Origin: Choristoneura fumiferana
Taxonomy: Eukaryota > Arthropoda > Insecta > Lepidoptera > Tortricidae
Assembly (NCBI RefSeq): GCF_025370935.1
Contig: NC_133499.1
Location: forward strand, 1,936,698 to 2,000,697
DNA: 64,000 nucleotides
Reading direction: 5' to 3'
The notes below the pieces were generated by a model. It was not told the origin of the DNA. It searched no databases and was given only the letters and a program-made list of their open reading frames with translations. The position numbers and the translations under genes were made by a program. This document shows positions 1-12,600 of this stretch, piece after piece; position 1 is the first letter of the stretch, and each line of letters opens with the position of its first letter.

Positions 1-118
1 TAGGTGATATACATGGAATCATAGAGTTGCTATAAGTGCAACATACAGAGAGTACACAAAGATAATTAAAATGTAGATATACAAGTGGGTATAATATATT
101 ACATTACAGGTTCCTAGC

Positions 119-271
119 GCTCTGAAACTTTACATAGAAATGTCCAAGAGGTTATTAGACGTCACAGAGCACCAAAGAGCTGGCAGCTTCCTCGGGCAAA
201 GAATTAGCCTAGCAATTCAAAGAGGGAACGCTGCTAGCATCTTCGGAACCTTGCCAAAGGGGTCTGGTTGA
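119..271 (+). pseudogene. C-terminal fragment of a retroelement-type ORF
   Basis: A 50-codon open stretch ends at a TGA at 269-271 and reads ...SKRLLDVTEHQRAGSFLGQ, then RISLAIQRGNAASIFGTLP. It is clearly homologous to the minus-strand ORF at 14615-14968 (AKRLVDATGDKRAGSFLAQR... IQRGNAASILGT). I know this motif from the C-terminal end of ORFs scattered in arthropod genomes and usually annotated as reverse-transcriptase related; that family assignment is from memory. There is no start codon or upstream domain here, so it is a truncated relic. The first 118 bases hold AT-rich sequence with no gene I can see. Confidence 0.5.
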
Positions 272-278
272 AATCATT

Positions 279-543
279 AACCCCCCCGACGCAAAAAGAG
301 GGGTGTTATAAGTTTGACCGTTATGTGTGTCTGTATGTCTGTGTGTGTGTGTATGTGTCTGTCTGTGGCACCGTAGCTCTTAAACGGGTGGACCGATTTG
401 AATGCGGTTTATTTGAAATCACGTTTTCTAGCGATGTTCTTAGACATGTTTCATCAAAATCGGTTCTGCCGTTTTTGAGATATTGAACTTTGAAGTGACA
501 AAGCCGGGGGTTTCAAAACTTTTTGTTGGTTAAGTAAGGTTAT
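279..543 (+). repeat. CCCCGACGCAAAAAGAGG-family interspersed repeat, near full length
   Basis: It begins ACCCCCCCGACGCAAAAAGA and runs through a (TG)-rich stretch, CACCGTAGCTCTTAAACGGG, a CGATTTGAATGCGG block and AATCGGTTCTGCCGTTTTTG, ending TTTTTGTTGGTTAAG. The same string of blocks recurs, whole or in part, at 861, 23232, 32869, 38297, 43013, 44196, 45142, 50866, 58735, 62409 and 63748. No coding capacity is seen; it is a short non-autonomous family. Confidence 0.85.
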
Positions 544-670
544 TGGAAACATTGTTACATGGTATTATGTTTGTGGAAACCACGGCATTCCTTTCGTTCT
601 GAGAGGAGGCTATGCCCGGCAGTGAGACCTCGGTCTACTGGAACTTTGAACTTATACATTTAAATAACAG

Positions 671-3600
671 CTCTTCAGCCACCTTCGGGAGAAGCAACCT
701 GAGGTGTTCAGCAAGCTCCGCCTGGTGTCTGGCGACATCCTGGAGGAGGAATTGGGTCTGAGTAACGACGACCGGCAGGAGCTGCAGAAGCGGTGCCACG
801 TCGTATTCCACGGGGCTGCCTGCGTCAGGTGAGCCTAGAGGGTCTATTGCGTAACATTTTTAATCCCCGACGCAAAAAGAGGGGTGTTATAGTTATAGTT
901 TGACCGCTATGTGTGTCTATGTGTCTGCCTGTGGCACCGTAGCTCTTAAACGGGTGGACCGATTTGAATGCGGTTTTTTTATTTGAAATCATCTTTTCTA
1001 GCGATTTTTGAACTCCCTTTTCAACTTTTTCTTCGTTAGGTTATTGACACTCGCGATCACAATCAGATGACAGATTTTTGTCTATCCTAGAGTGGCGGGT
1101 ATCGTTGGGCTAGTTCTTTCAAAAAGCTTCTCATACCATAACGCCGATAATCAAGCACTTCATAATTGCAATCTTCTGCAGGTTTGACCAGAAGTTGAAA
1201 GATGCAGTGGCCATGAACACGACCGGGACGCTGCGCGTGCTCCGGCTGGCAGAGAAAATGGAGAATTTGGAGGTACGGTATATCAGTTTCTTTGCGCGAC
1301 AGAAGAAGAAGAAGAAGAACTAAAGTCACCTCAAAGGTTTAGGGGAGAAAAGTCCGAAAGACGAATCAAAAGACGAAGCTTTAGCTGGGCAGGCCTCTCA
1401 CTAGATGGACTGACGACATCGTGAAAGTTGCGGGCAACCGGTGGATGCATGGCATGTATGTATGTAAACTCTTTATTGTACAAAAGAAAATAAACAAAAA
1501 CACAATTATATGGCATGTCTAGGTAATTATAATCTAAAATGTAGATGGTTACTGAATTACTTGTCTTTTACGAGTGTTTCTAAGATGCCCCCACAATGCG
1601 TGCAGCTTATGAGAGGGGCTCTGCTAACACAAGATATTCTTAGAGATTTGTACGGTTCCCTCGATTCGCAATTGTCTAGTTTTTTTGTCGGTGAATTAAA
1701 AAACAAACAAATTTAAAAACGTAAAAGACCGCAAGGTCATCTGCTCAGAACCTCTAGTACAGTCAAGGAAACTGAATCGCCTTGACTGTACATAATAATC
1801 CCTGGTATCCTCTCCGGCCGGCAGGTCCTCGTGCACCTATCGACGGCGTACTGCCGCTGCGAGCTGGAAGTGCTGGAGGAGAAGTTATACCCCGCCGTGC
1901 ACAAGCCGGCCAGGGTCATGGACCTGGTGGAGTGGATGGACGACGAAATGCTGGACTATCTACAGCCCAAGTATAGTACTTTAGTACTTCTCTTCTTGCG
2001 GTGCCTCTCCACTACTGGAGGTTGTCTATGGGTTGGGGTTAAAATTCAAATTTTTCAAACTATGCGAGCGTAGGTCTCATTGCCCATACCCATACTTATA
2101 AGATCAATATTTTGCGAGATATGAAGGGTTTCTGTTGAAAAAAAAAACATTTCAAGTCAAAAGTAGGGTTTAATCAAAAACAATTGGAAAACTTTACACT
2201 AGGTACAGTTTGTAATATTAACTATGAACATGTTTAGTTATTAATATAAAAAGTTTTCATTATGTTTTACGAGTGAGGTGTCATTTTCTATGTAACTTTT
2301 TGCGCTGAATCGGATGAGGCCATACACATACTCACAGGATCAATATTTTGCGAGATATGAAGGGTTTTTGTTGAAGACATAAAATATTTAATTTTTAACT
2401 CGACCAATTTTGGGCTTAAGCAACAATATACATAGGCTTCTCAGGATCACTGAGAGCAAACAATATTACCATTAGAAACTATTGTTGGCAAGTGATTTTT
2501 AGACTGTTCTATGTTTTCACCAAAAACCTTTCATATCTCGCAACATATTGATCCTATGAGTATAGGTATAGCTTAGGTATAGTCTCATTCGATTCAGCAC
2601 AAAAATACATAGAAAATGACACCTCACTTGCCTAGTTTGTGAAAAATTTGCATTTTTTAAACGTTGGCCCCTGCCCATACCCCCTGGGAGGGGGTAAGGA
2701 CGCCTAAATTTTGGTAGGACTCGGCAGATCTTCATTTCTAGTGCCAAGATAAAAGTTATAAATAAAGTTTCATTGATGTACATGTTTTGCCGCCAAACCG
2801 TCGTATTAAGTCCTATTTTACCTGTGCTATGTATGTAATGTCTGTATGTATGCACAGTCGAAACTGAATTGCGTACCTACTAGGGTGAAACCTTTTTATA
2901 ATCAATTTCACTGCTTCCTCTGGAAAATGCATATGGGATATCAAGCTGTCAACATGACCTAAGCAGCCCAAAGGTTCCACCGTGATACACGATTGAGTTT
3001 CTTAGACTGTATGTGCGAGTAGAATCTTGCAAGTTGAATTTGAACCAGTTAGTGCAAGTAAAGTAAGACTAAATGCGACAGTAGAAGTTTTTTGTTAGCA
3101 ATTTTTTTTTCCTCGATTTTTGCTTCTATTTTATTTTATTTTGGGTTAATTAATTCACAACGAAAATAATTTCCACAATTGACTTATCATAATGATCAAT
3201 TGATTCAGTAAGCAAAGCCTGTGTTATGGGTACCAGGCAACGGATAAACACATGTAGAATTATTTGGAACGAAAATCGCAAAGGTAAGTTTTTGTCTTAT
3301 TAAAATCCCTCTGGCGTCCGATAGCAGCACTAAAATAGCACTGCCATCCTGCTGAAATGTAACAAATTTTCAGAGCCATCTAGTATTGAACAGTTTAACT
3401 AACGAAACACTGCCATCTGTAGTTAGTTATTTGAAACAAATTTACAGCGACATCTAGCGCTGAATAGTCTTCCTAACGTAATAGCTCCATTTGGCTATGG
3501 TTACAGGCAACAATTATACAGCGCCTCTTACGGGGAGTAGGAAAAACTAGGTTTAGTCAAATCTATCGTTAGATGTCGTGGCAAGCTACTTAGACATTCA

Positions 3601-6600
3601 AGTAGATTGTTTCGTAAAAGGATTATAATACGTTTAACCACTTGGACTTGGTAGTTGAAATCCACTGCTCCACGTAGTTGGACGCTGTTAAGTAAACAGT
3701 GTCTCAACCCTGTTTAATTCTGCAATACAATGTCGACCCTTAGAAAATAAATTTTAACAGTTGATAGTGTATTGCAAAATGACACTGGGTTGACACTGTA
3801 TTGCAAAACAGCGTCCAGTTACAAAATAAATAAATAAATATCACGGGACAATTCACACCAATTGACCTAGTCTCAAAGTAAGCTTAGCAAAGCTTGTGCT
3901 ATGGGTACTAAGCAACGGATAAATGTAATTATATAGATAGATACATACTTAAATACATAGTAAACACCCAAGACCCGAGAACAAACGATCTTATTTTTCA
4001 TACAAATATCTGCCCCGACACGGGAATCGAACCCAGGACCTCAAGCTTCGTAGTCAGGTTCTCTAACCACTAGGCCATCTGGTCGCCATAATGGGTGAAC
4101 AGCGAAAAAAATAATAATCTACACGGCAGAAATTCAATTTTTATACAAGCTTTTTTGCTGACTGTACTTTTTATTGACTACTCGCGTTGTCACCCAATAG
4201 TTCCGTACCAAAATTCAAGTCGATGCCATTACCCCTTGAGGAGTCCGTCCTACGGAGACGATCCTGGCCGGACCACCAGGATGTCACTACCAGATTATTG
4301 TATTGTCACCAGATTTACATAAGAATGCCAAATTTCAAGTCAACCCAACCACTCCTAGGTGAAATTCAACATGCAAGATTTGACCCGCACATAAATAAAT
4401 AAATAAAAAGTGTTTATTTAGCAAAGGACACTTGTTACAGTTCATGCGATTTATCTATCAGACTCCAAACTAGGCTGAGCCTGTATCTTGGTAGCCTGCG
4501 AGTGTGTTTAACAAAATTAGCTACAGTGTGACAGAAATCATTGTTACAAACTAAATGGGTACCAAAAACAACGGATTTGCGATTGCAGTGTGTGTGTTTG
4601 AGCGCGTGCGTGTACGCGTGTTTGTGTATGTGTGTGAGGGGGGAGGAGGGGAGGGGGGCTGTTGTAAAGAGGTAATTTTAATAGATTTCAAACAAGGTTT
4701 TCGGTCTCAGAATATAAAATTGTTAGCAACCATTTATTCACCATTTATTCACATACACACATAGATATACCTACATGCATTGCAAGTTAAATAAAAGCTT
4801 GTAAAAATAAATAAACAGGGCAAGCTAAAGAAAACCTTGTAACATAGTAAACCTTACGTAAGTCTGGACAATACAATATCTGGTAGCGACAACCTGGTAG
4901 TTCAGCCAGGATCATCTCCGCAGAACTCAACTCCTGAACGGTTAATGGCGTCGACTTAGAATTTGGTACGGAAATGAAGTTTGAATGACAATGCAAGTAC
5001 AGTCAACAAAAAGTACAGACAGCAAAAAACGCTTGTATTAAAAGTACATTTTTATCAAAAACTTATTTGCTATCTTTCTTCAATTTGTCCTCCAGGCTTA
5101 TTGGTTCGGAGCCCAACACGTATGCGTACACGAAGGCTATGACTGAGGACCTGGTAGCCGACTACGCCCATAAGTTTCCCATCGCCATCGCCAGGCCTTC
5201 TATAGGTAAGGAATTGTCTTACAAAGATACTGATAGAGCATTCACTTGTTACAAGAATATCGAGCATTTGCCGTATTTAAATTGTTCGAAGTGAACAACG
5301 AACACAGCTAAGCATAGAGCCAAACATTGCTTCGAACGTCTACACGACCATTCTGGGGAACGCTCTGGTACTTAAATGCTCGTCAAAATAGTAGATTGTA
5401 CAACGAGAGCATAAAACGAGTAATATTACCCCAGACTTTCACATAGGCACGACTTCAAAAAAGAGGAGGTTATCAATTCGGTTGTATGTTTTTTTTTATG
5501 TTTGTTACCTCAGAACTCCGTCATTTATGAACCGATTTGAATTTTTTTTTACGTTCGTCTAGGAATGTTCTCAATTAGGTCCCATAAGCACCAAATCAGG
5601 ATCTGATGATTGGATCCTAAGGAAATCGAGGGAACTCTTCAAATGTTGTAGGGACACCTATAGTAAATTGGATATATTTAGTAGTAACTCGTGCATTTGC
5701 TCTTGAAAATCATCATTTGGTGAATTGGAACTGATGATGAAGACCACAGTTGACCATCGTAGTTACTACTCGATAACAAAAGTATTTCACGGGTTAAATT
5801 TTAATTACTTTGACACAGTTGCTAAGCAATTTATGCTCCTCGTAATGCATATGGTAAAACGGGTGGTGAAGCATCAGGATTCCTCAATAATGAACGCTTC
5901 TGCATCGGAAAAAGTAATCTTTCGTAAAAGGTGACGAGCAGTTGTAATTAAACTATTGTATCTTAGATTATTTACACTAAAAAGCGTGAAAAAAAATTAT
6001 GACATTTTTGTAGTCGGTCCAATTTTTTGTTATAATTTTTTTTTACACTCGGTTTTTCACTTTGATTGTCAGCTGGTGGCTATACGAATGTCTGGTTTGG
6101 TTTCGTTTGGTTGGTAAAATGGCTGATTCTATGCTCTTGTTGTACAATATACTATTTGCACAGAATGTTATTCCCAGTGAACTGACACAATTCTTTAAAT
6201 AATGCCGTGCCTGATTCAATAAGTTATTCCCAGTGACGTCTATGATGAAGGAGCCCATCCCGGGCTGGATCGACAACCTCAACGGGCCCGCGGGGCTCAC
6301 CATCGGCAGCGCCAAGGGTAAGCTATATTTATGTATGTATGTAAACTTTATTGTACAACAGAAAATGAAGAAAATACAATTGACAAACTTTGAGATACTT
6401 CTACAAAGGCGGACTTACCCCTTTAAGGGATCTCTACCAATCAACCTTTAGTGGATGAGAGGAGCAATCCGTTAGGGTCCGACAAAGAGTGAGTTTAAAA
6501 AACGCCCGAAAAAAACGCCGCCAAAAAAGGCAACTAAATGTAAATATGCACTACCTAGCTGTTGCCCGCGACTTCATTTGCGAAGAATTCGTTTATCCCT

Positions 6601-9600
6601 ATCCCGCGGGGACTATGCTGATTTCCCGCAAAATTAGACTAAGTTAATTTAGTATAAGTACCTAGTAATATTTTTTTTATCTAAGCGTCGTAGGTGTCGA
6701 AAGACCGCTAAGGTTAACACGAAACTAAAGTACATATTATGTTGTATTTTTTGAAATATTAAGACTCAGTCCGCGTTTTGCCTAGTACGTCTCACCTCTA
6801 AAAAAGGCTCTTTAAGGCGCGTACAGCAGGGCTACTACGAAACTCGAAACTCGAAGTTCGTGTCTTGCGATCCGTCCGACACTTACACTATTTAATACTA
6901 GAGCGAGAGGGATGGTACGATACGAACTTCGAGTTTCGAGTTTCGTAGTAGCTCTGCTGATTATGCGCGGCAATCACTCGAACATTCGGTCGCGCAATGG
7001 AGACGGGGTCAGGGCTTCAAATACCGTAAAAAGTTGGTAACGTTATCGCTGTCAAACAGATTTAACGTTAAATCGTAATTAACGTTAAACGATTTACCTT
7101 TACTTATACAACTTTTTACCGGTATAAAAATGGTAACGTTATCAGCTATTCATAAAATTAACGTTAATTCAAAAATCATAATGTAAAGACGAACAGCGCC
7201 TCTAGCGGAGCGTTTGCGATGTTCGTGTTTCCATACAAATTGAGATTTTGACGAGAACGCGATCGAGACGTATTTTGTAACGAAAACATACACTAAGGGC
7301 ACAGATCGAGCTGGATCGCTTGCCTCGCGCAGACGCTAGGTACGGTCTACCTAATTTCCATCGAACATTTGCGCTGCCGGGCATAATCTGTACACACCTT
7401 TAAACAATCATCATATCAGCCATAGGACGTCCACTGTTGGACATAGGCCTCTCCCATAGACCTCCAGTTGCTTCAGTAGGAAGCGAACTGCATACAATGA
7501 ACCCGCAGCTTTAACTAGAGGCCTTATATCTAAGGCGTATTATAAAGTTAATGATTATATCATGGACAGGGATATCTGGAAATAATTCCTTTCCTTGTGA
7601 TGTATACATATCATTTAATAATATTGTATATCTGTTTATAAAAAATATACCTCGTTGAGTTTCTTGCCGGATTCTTCACAACAGAGGTTTTTCTGAACCG
7701 GTGGTAGTTTTTTTTGACACTCATAAATGCTTGTTATAGCCTAAATTGAATAAAGATATTTTGACTTTGACTTTGATTGCCCAACACACTTGAAATCACA
7801 AATGTTTTCACCGCTTCTTTCTGTCACACCAACTTTTATTTAGTTTCACCTGTCCCGTTGTCTGTCTGTCTGTGTCTGTAATCAAATCTTGCAAGTTAAA
7901 TTTGACCAACTTCCAGTAGTCAGATTGACATGAAATTTGCATTACTTATTTAAATCGCGTGACAATACAATAATCTAGTAGTGACATCCTGGTAGTCCGG
8001 CCAGGATCGTCTCCGCAGGACGGAACTCTTCAACGGTTAATAGCATTGACTTGAAATTTGGTATGCAACTGTAGTTTGGGTGACAATGCAAGTACAGTCA
8101 ACAAAAAGTACAGTGAGCAAAGAAAGCTTGTATTAAAAATGAAATTTTTATGGTTAGGTTATTAGTTCGTCACGTCTGAAATCTAGTTCTCGTCTTCTCT
8201 CACCCTCTTCTTAAGCCTTACTAACACTATTGTTCTTGTGCCCAGGTGTACTCCGTACGATGCACTGCGAGCCCTCGTACTGCGTAGACGCGATGCCAGT
8301 CGACGTGGTTGCCAACGGCTGCCTGCTCATAGGCTACGCTACTGCCATAGACAAGTAAATTTTAAAACCTTTTTCACTTGTCATAGGCACTTGTCCCACC
8401 GCCGACGATGAGCGAGAAGCGAGCAGAGCGAGTAACTAGAAACGAGTGGGCGAGCAGTGAAAAGCGAGTGTTCGAGCACGACGGGCGATTACTCGCTCCA
8501 CTCGCTCGAGCCGGGCGGCCGCCAAGCTAACAGCGCTGAGCGAGTATCGCTGAGCTAGTTTTATAGCTCAGCGAGTTTTATAGCTCTTGTCGCTGCGACA
8601 AAAGATGTAAGAGCGAGTTTTCGCCGACAGTGTGAACCGCCAGCGATCAACTATTAATATATGTCGCTTATACTCACACAGGATCTTATGTCTTTTGTTC
8701 GTTTCTTGAGCGAGAAAATAGTCGATAGCCAATCGTTTCCTCGCCGGCGGTGAGACAACTGCCATAATCCTTTCTTCTATCAAGTTCTATCTTTATACGA
8801 GCTGTGTTGCCCTTTATACCATACCTATATAACCAGTACCTTGACAATGAGGGCTATCGCGTATGAATTCGCCGCTAGACGCGCTAGTGTAGCGATAGGT
8901 CTTCGAAATGTCAAATGTCACTGTTTTTAGGTGAGCTACGTGGGTTTATTTATAACTAGCTTTTGCCCGCGGCTCCGCCCGCGTGGTATTCGGTTATCGC
9001 GCGCTGATCCCTCGGGAACTGTGTATTTTTCCGGGATAAAAAGTAGCCTATGTCACTCTCGGGCCCATAAACTACTTATCTCTATGCCAAAAATCACGTC
9101 GATCCGTCGCTCCGTTACGGCGTGAAAGACGGACAAACATACAAACACACTTTCGCATTTATAATATTAGTATGGATTAGAATAATTTTGTGAATATTTT
9201 GCAATAACTGAAGTTAATTATGGCAAATATGCGTTACGGGGCAATCAATGTCTGTGTTTTGAGACAGTTGTATCTTTCGGAAACCTTTGTCCTCACTTTT
9301 TAGGGTTCCGTAGCCAAAATGGCAAAATGCTCGATATTTTTATGGTACGGTTTTAAGGTATTAAATATGATTTAAATGCAAATTTTGTTTTCACGCCCGT
9401 AATAACAAACTATAACCACTATACCTCAGGCAAGAGCGCGAAAATGGTAGCTTTCATTGTAAAGGTTGCCTTTTGAAATTGCTTCTGAAAATCTCTATAT
9501 ACCTACTTGAGTTTGCTGTACTGCTACTATTTGTAACTAGGTGTTCAATAAGAAGTTATTGCATTGTATTGTGACTGACTGACAACGCAATGCTTAAACT

Positions 9601-12600
9601 ACTGGTGCTAGAGACTTGAAATTTGGCATCCAGGCAATTAGAGCAGGGTTTTTAGGGTTCCGGAGCCAAAATGGCAAAAACGGAACCCTTATAGTTTGGC
9701 CATGTCTGTCTGTCTGTCTGTTTGCCCGTCCGTCCGCGGCTTTGCTCAGGGACTATCAATGCTAGAACGCTGTAATTTTGCACGGATATATGTTAAGTAT
9801 GCCGACAAAATGGTATAATAACAATTTTTTTTTAGGGTTCCTCCCATAGACGTAAAGTGGGGGTGATTTTTTTATCTCATCCAACCTTGCAGCGTGGGGT
9901 ATCGTTGGATAGGTCTTTAAAAACCATTAGGAGTTTGCTAAGACGATTTTTCGATTCAGTGATTTGTTTGCGAAATATTCAACTTTAAAGTTCGTTTAAA
10001 GAGCGCCCCCCCCCCTCTAAAATCTAAACCGGTGGGTAGAAAATTTTGAAAAAAAATCAGGATGGTGGTAAGTATATCAAACTTTCAAGGAAAACTGTAA
10101 CGGTAAAGTTTGCTTGAGAATTATTAGTAGTTTAAGAGTAAATAGCAGCCTAAGGTATAAAATATACCTAAACTTGGAAGATTAAATACGAAATCCTTAT
10201 TTCGGGCGTGTCCGACACGCTCTTGGCCGTGGAATACGGCATAATTAACTGGGTATGTGTGTTTATGTTAATTGACGCGGTTTTTTTGTTCAGGAAAAAA
10301 GAGGTGCAGTTCTTCAACATAACGTTGTCAAAGACACTGCACTTCACGTGGGGCAACATGATCAAGATCGGTAACTAAAATATATTTTAATATAATAAGT
10401 ATACGAAATTTAAGTATGTTGTTAAAAATAGTAGTTTGTAAAACAAGAGCATAAAACGAGCTATTTTACCCGAGACGTTCATATAGCCACCCGAGCCGGT
10501 AAGGCGAGGGTGGCTAGACACGTCGAGGGGAAAATGGGCTAAATTCTCGAGTTTTACACTGCTTTTCACTTTGATTGAGAGGGAATGAAATAGCAACATT
10601 GGAAACAATTGTTCACTTACTAGGTAAGTACCTTTGATTTTTCGTGCATTGCTATATAAATATAAATTTTTAGTTTTATTTGATTGAGTTTTAGTTTCAT
10701 ATAAAATAAAAATTATTAAATAAATATATAGACCCGGGAGACAAGCTGTAGGTAGGCCTCCAACAAGATGGAGCGACGACCTGGTTAAGATCGCGGGATC
10801 GCGTTGGATGCGAAAAGCACAAGACTGGTCTGAGTGGAGAGCCTTGGGGGAGGCCTATGTCCAGCAGTGGACGTCTTTCGGCTGACATGATGATGATGAA
10901 ATAAATATACTTATAGAAACTTTTTCGTTTGGTTTTTGATTACCTTGGTCTTAGTCGAAGGTTTTACTTTATGCACTAGAGCTTAAAAAGTAAGTCGCCT
11001 AGATCCAGCATAAATACCAACTTTAACGAGCATCAGAAGTGAAAAATCATTTTTAATACCAGCTATTTTGCTGACTGTCCTTGAATTGTCATCCAAACTA
11101 CATTTGCGTACCAAGTTTCAAGTTGATAAACCGTTGAAGAATTCAGTCATGGGAGACGATCCTGGCTACACCACCAGGATATCACTACTAGATCATTTTA
11201 CTGTCAAAAGATTAACATAAGTATGCCAAAGCCAACCATCACCGGAAGTGGATCAAATTCAACTTGCAAAATTTGACCCGCACATTATTTTAAAACAATT
11301 AAATAAATAAATTAAACTAAACACACATACATACATGGCAAGTTAAATAAAAGCTTCTAAAAACTATTATTTAGGGATTTTTGAAAGTGTGTATGTATGT
11401 ATCTATGTATGTAAATTCTTTGTTGTACAAAATAAGTAAACAAACACAATTGACAAACAATGAAATATATGTACAAAGGCGAACTTATCCCTTTAAGGGA
11501 TCTCTACCAGTCAACCTTTCAAAAAAATCATTTTCGTCGCTACCTAAAAACGACCGAACACCACACCTTTCGCTACGGATATTCACCTAACACCACCATT
11601 CATTTCTCCCCTTGGCTACAACCTCCCCTTTCCTCCCTTTATCCAGGCGAAGACTGGATCAACGAGTACCCGCTGACGGTGGCGCTCTGGTACCCCGGGG
11701 GCTCCATCAAGTCGTGGTGGCTGAGCCATCAGGTGTGCCTGGTGCTGACGCAGCTGCTGCCCGCGGTGCTGATCGACGCGCTGCTGTTCTTGCTGGGGAA
11801 GAAGACCTTGTGAGTGTGGATGAGAGAGAGAGAGAGGGAGACAGAGCTGCGACCGGCGCTGCTCGTCGACGCGCTGCTGTTGCTGCTGGGGAAGAAGACC
11901 TTGACAGTGTAGATGAGAGAGGAAGAGGGAGAGAGAGAGCTGCTGCTGGCGGTACTGGTCGACGCGCTGCTGTTGCTGCTGTAGGAAGACCTTGTGAGTG
12001 TAGATGAGAGAGGGAGAGGGAGAGAGAATGAGAGGGGGAGAGAGAGATCTGCTGTTGGTGGTACTGATCGACGCGCTGCTGCTGCTGCTGTAGAGGAAGA
12101 CCTTGTGAGTGTAGATGAGTGAGGAAGAGGGAGAGGGGATAGAGGGAGTGAAAGAGAGAGATAGAGAGAAAGAGAATTATTGTGTTAAATGATTGGCATT
12201 TTCCTTATTTACTATTCATTAATAGGTACAAGTGTTTGTTAATAAAAATATTTTTAAGAAAAGCTTTTTGCTGACTGTGTGCGACTGTCATCCAAACTAT
12301 ATTTGAATCTGGTGGCATGGCAATACAATTATCTGATAGTGACATCCGGTGGTCCAGCCAGGATCGTTTCTGCAGGGTGGAACTCCATAACGGTTAATAG
12401 CATCGACTTGAAATTTGGTATGCAAATGTAGTTCGGGTGACAATGCAAGTACAGTCAGCAAAAAAGCTTGTATTAAAAATATTTTTTTTACGAAAAACTT
12501 TTTTATTTGGTTAGCCAATACTAAATCTTTGTCCGTAGCATGATAAAGGTCCAGAAACGCATCAGCCACGGTCTTAACGTCCTTCAGTACTACACCACCA

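Noticed and set aside
4015..4088. A possible tRNA gene (B-box GGTTCGATTCC)
   Set aside because: The tRNA-like part runs directly into a body repeated at 47532-47785 and 44876-45138, so it is a SINE head.
11994..12110. Extra splice donors as evidence of alternative FAR exons
   Set aside because: Extending exon 8 meets TGA immediately at 11810-11812 and the added lengths break frame, so no coding isoform is supported by sequence alone.
12297..12569. A minus-strand frame overlapping FAR exon 9
   Set aside because: Mostly an ACAAGCTT-family repeat; the plus-strand exon has strong FAR homology.
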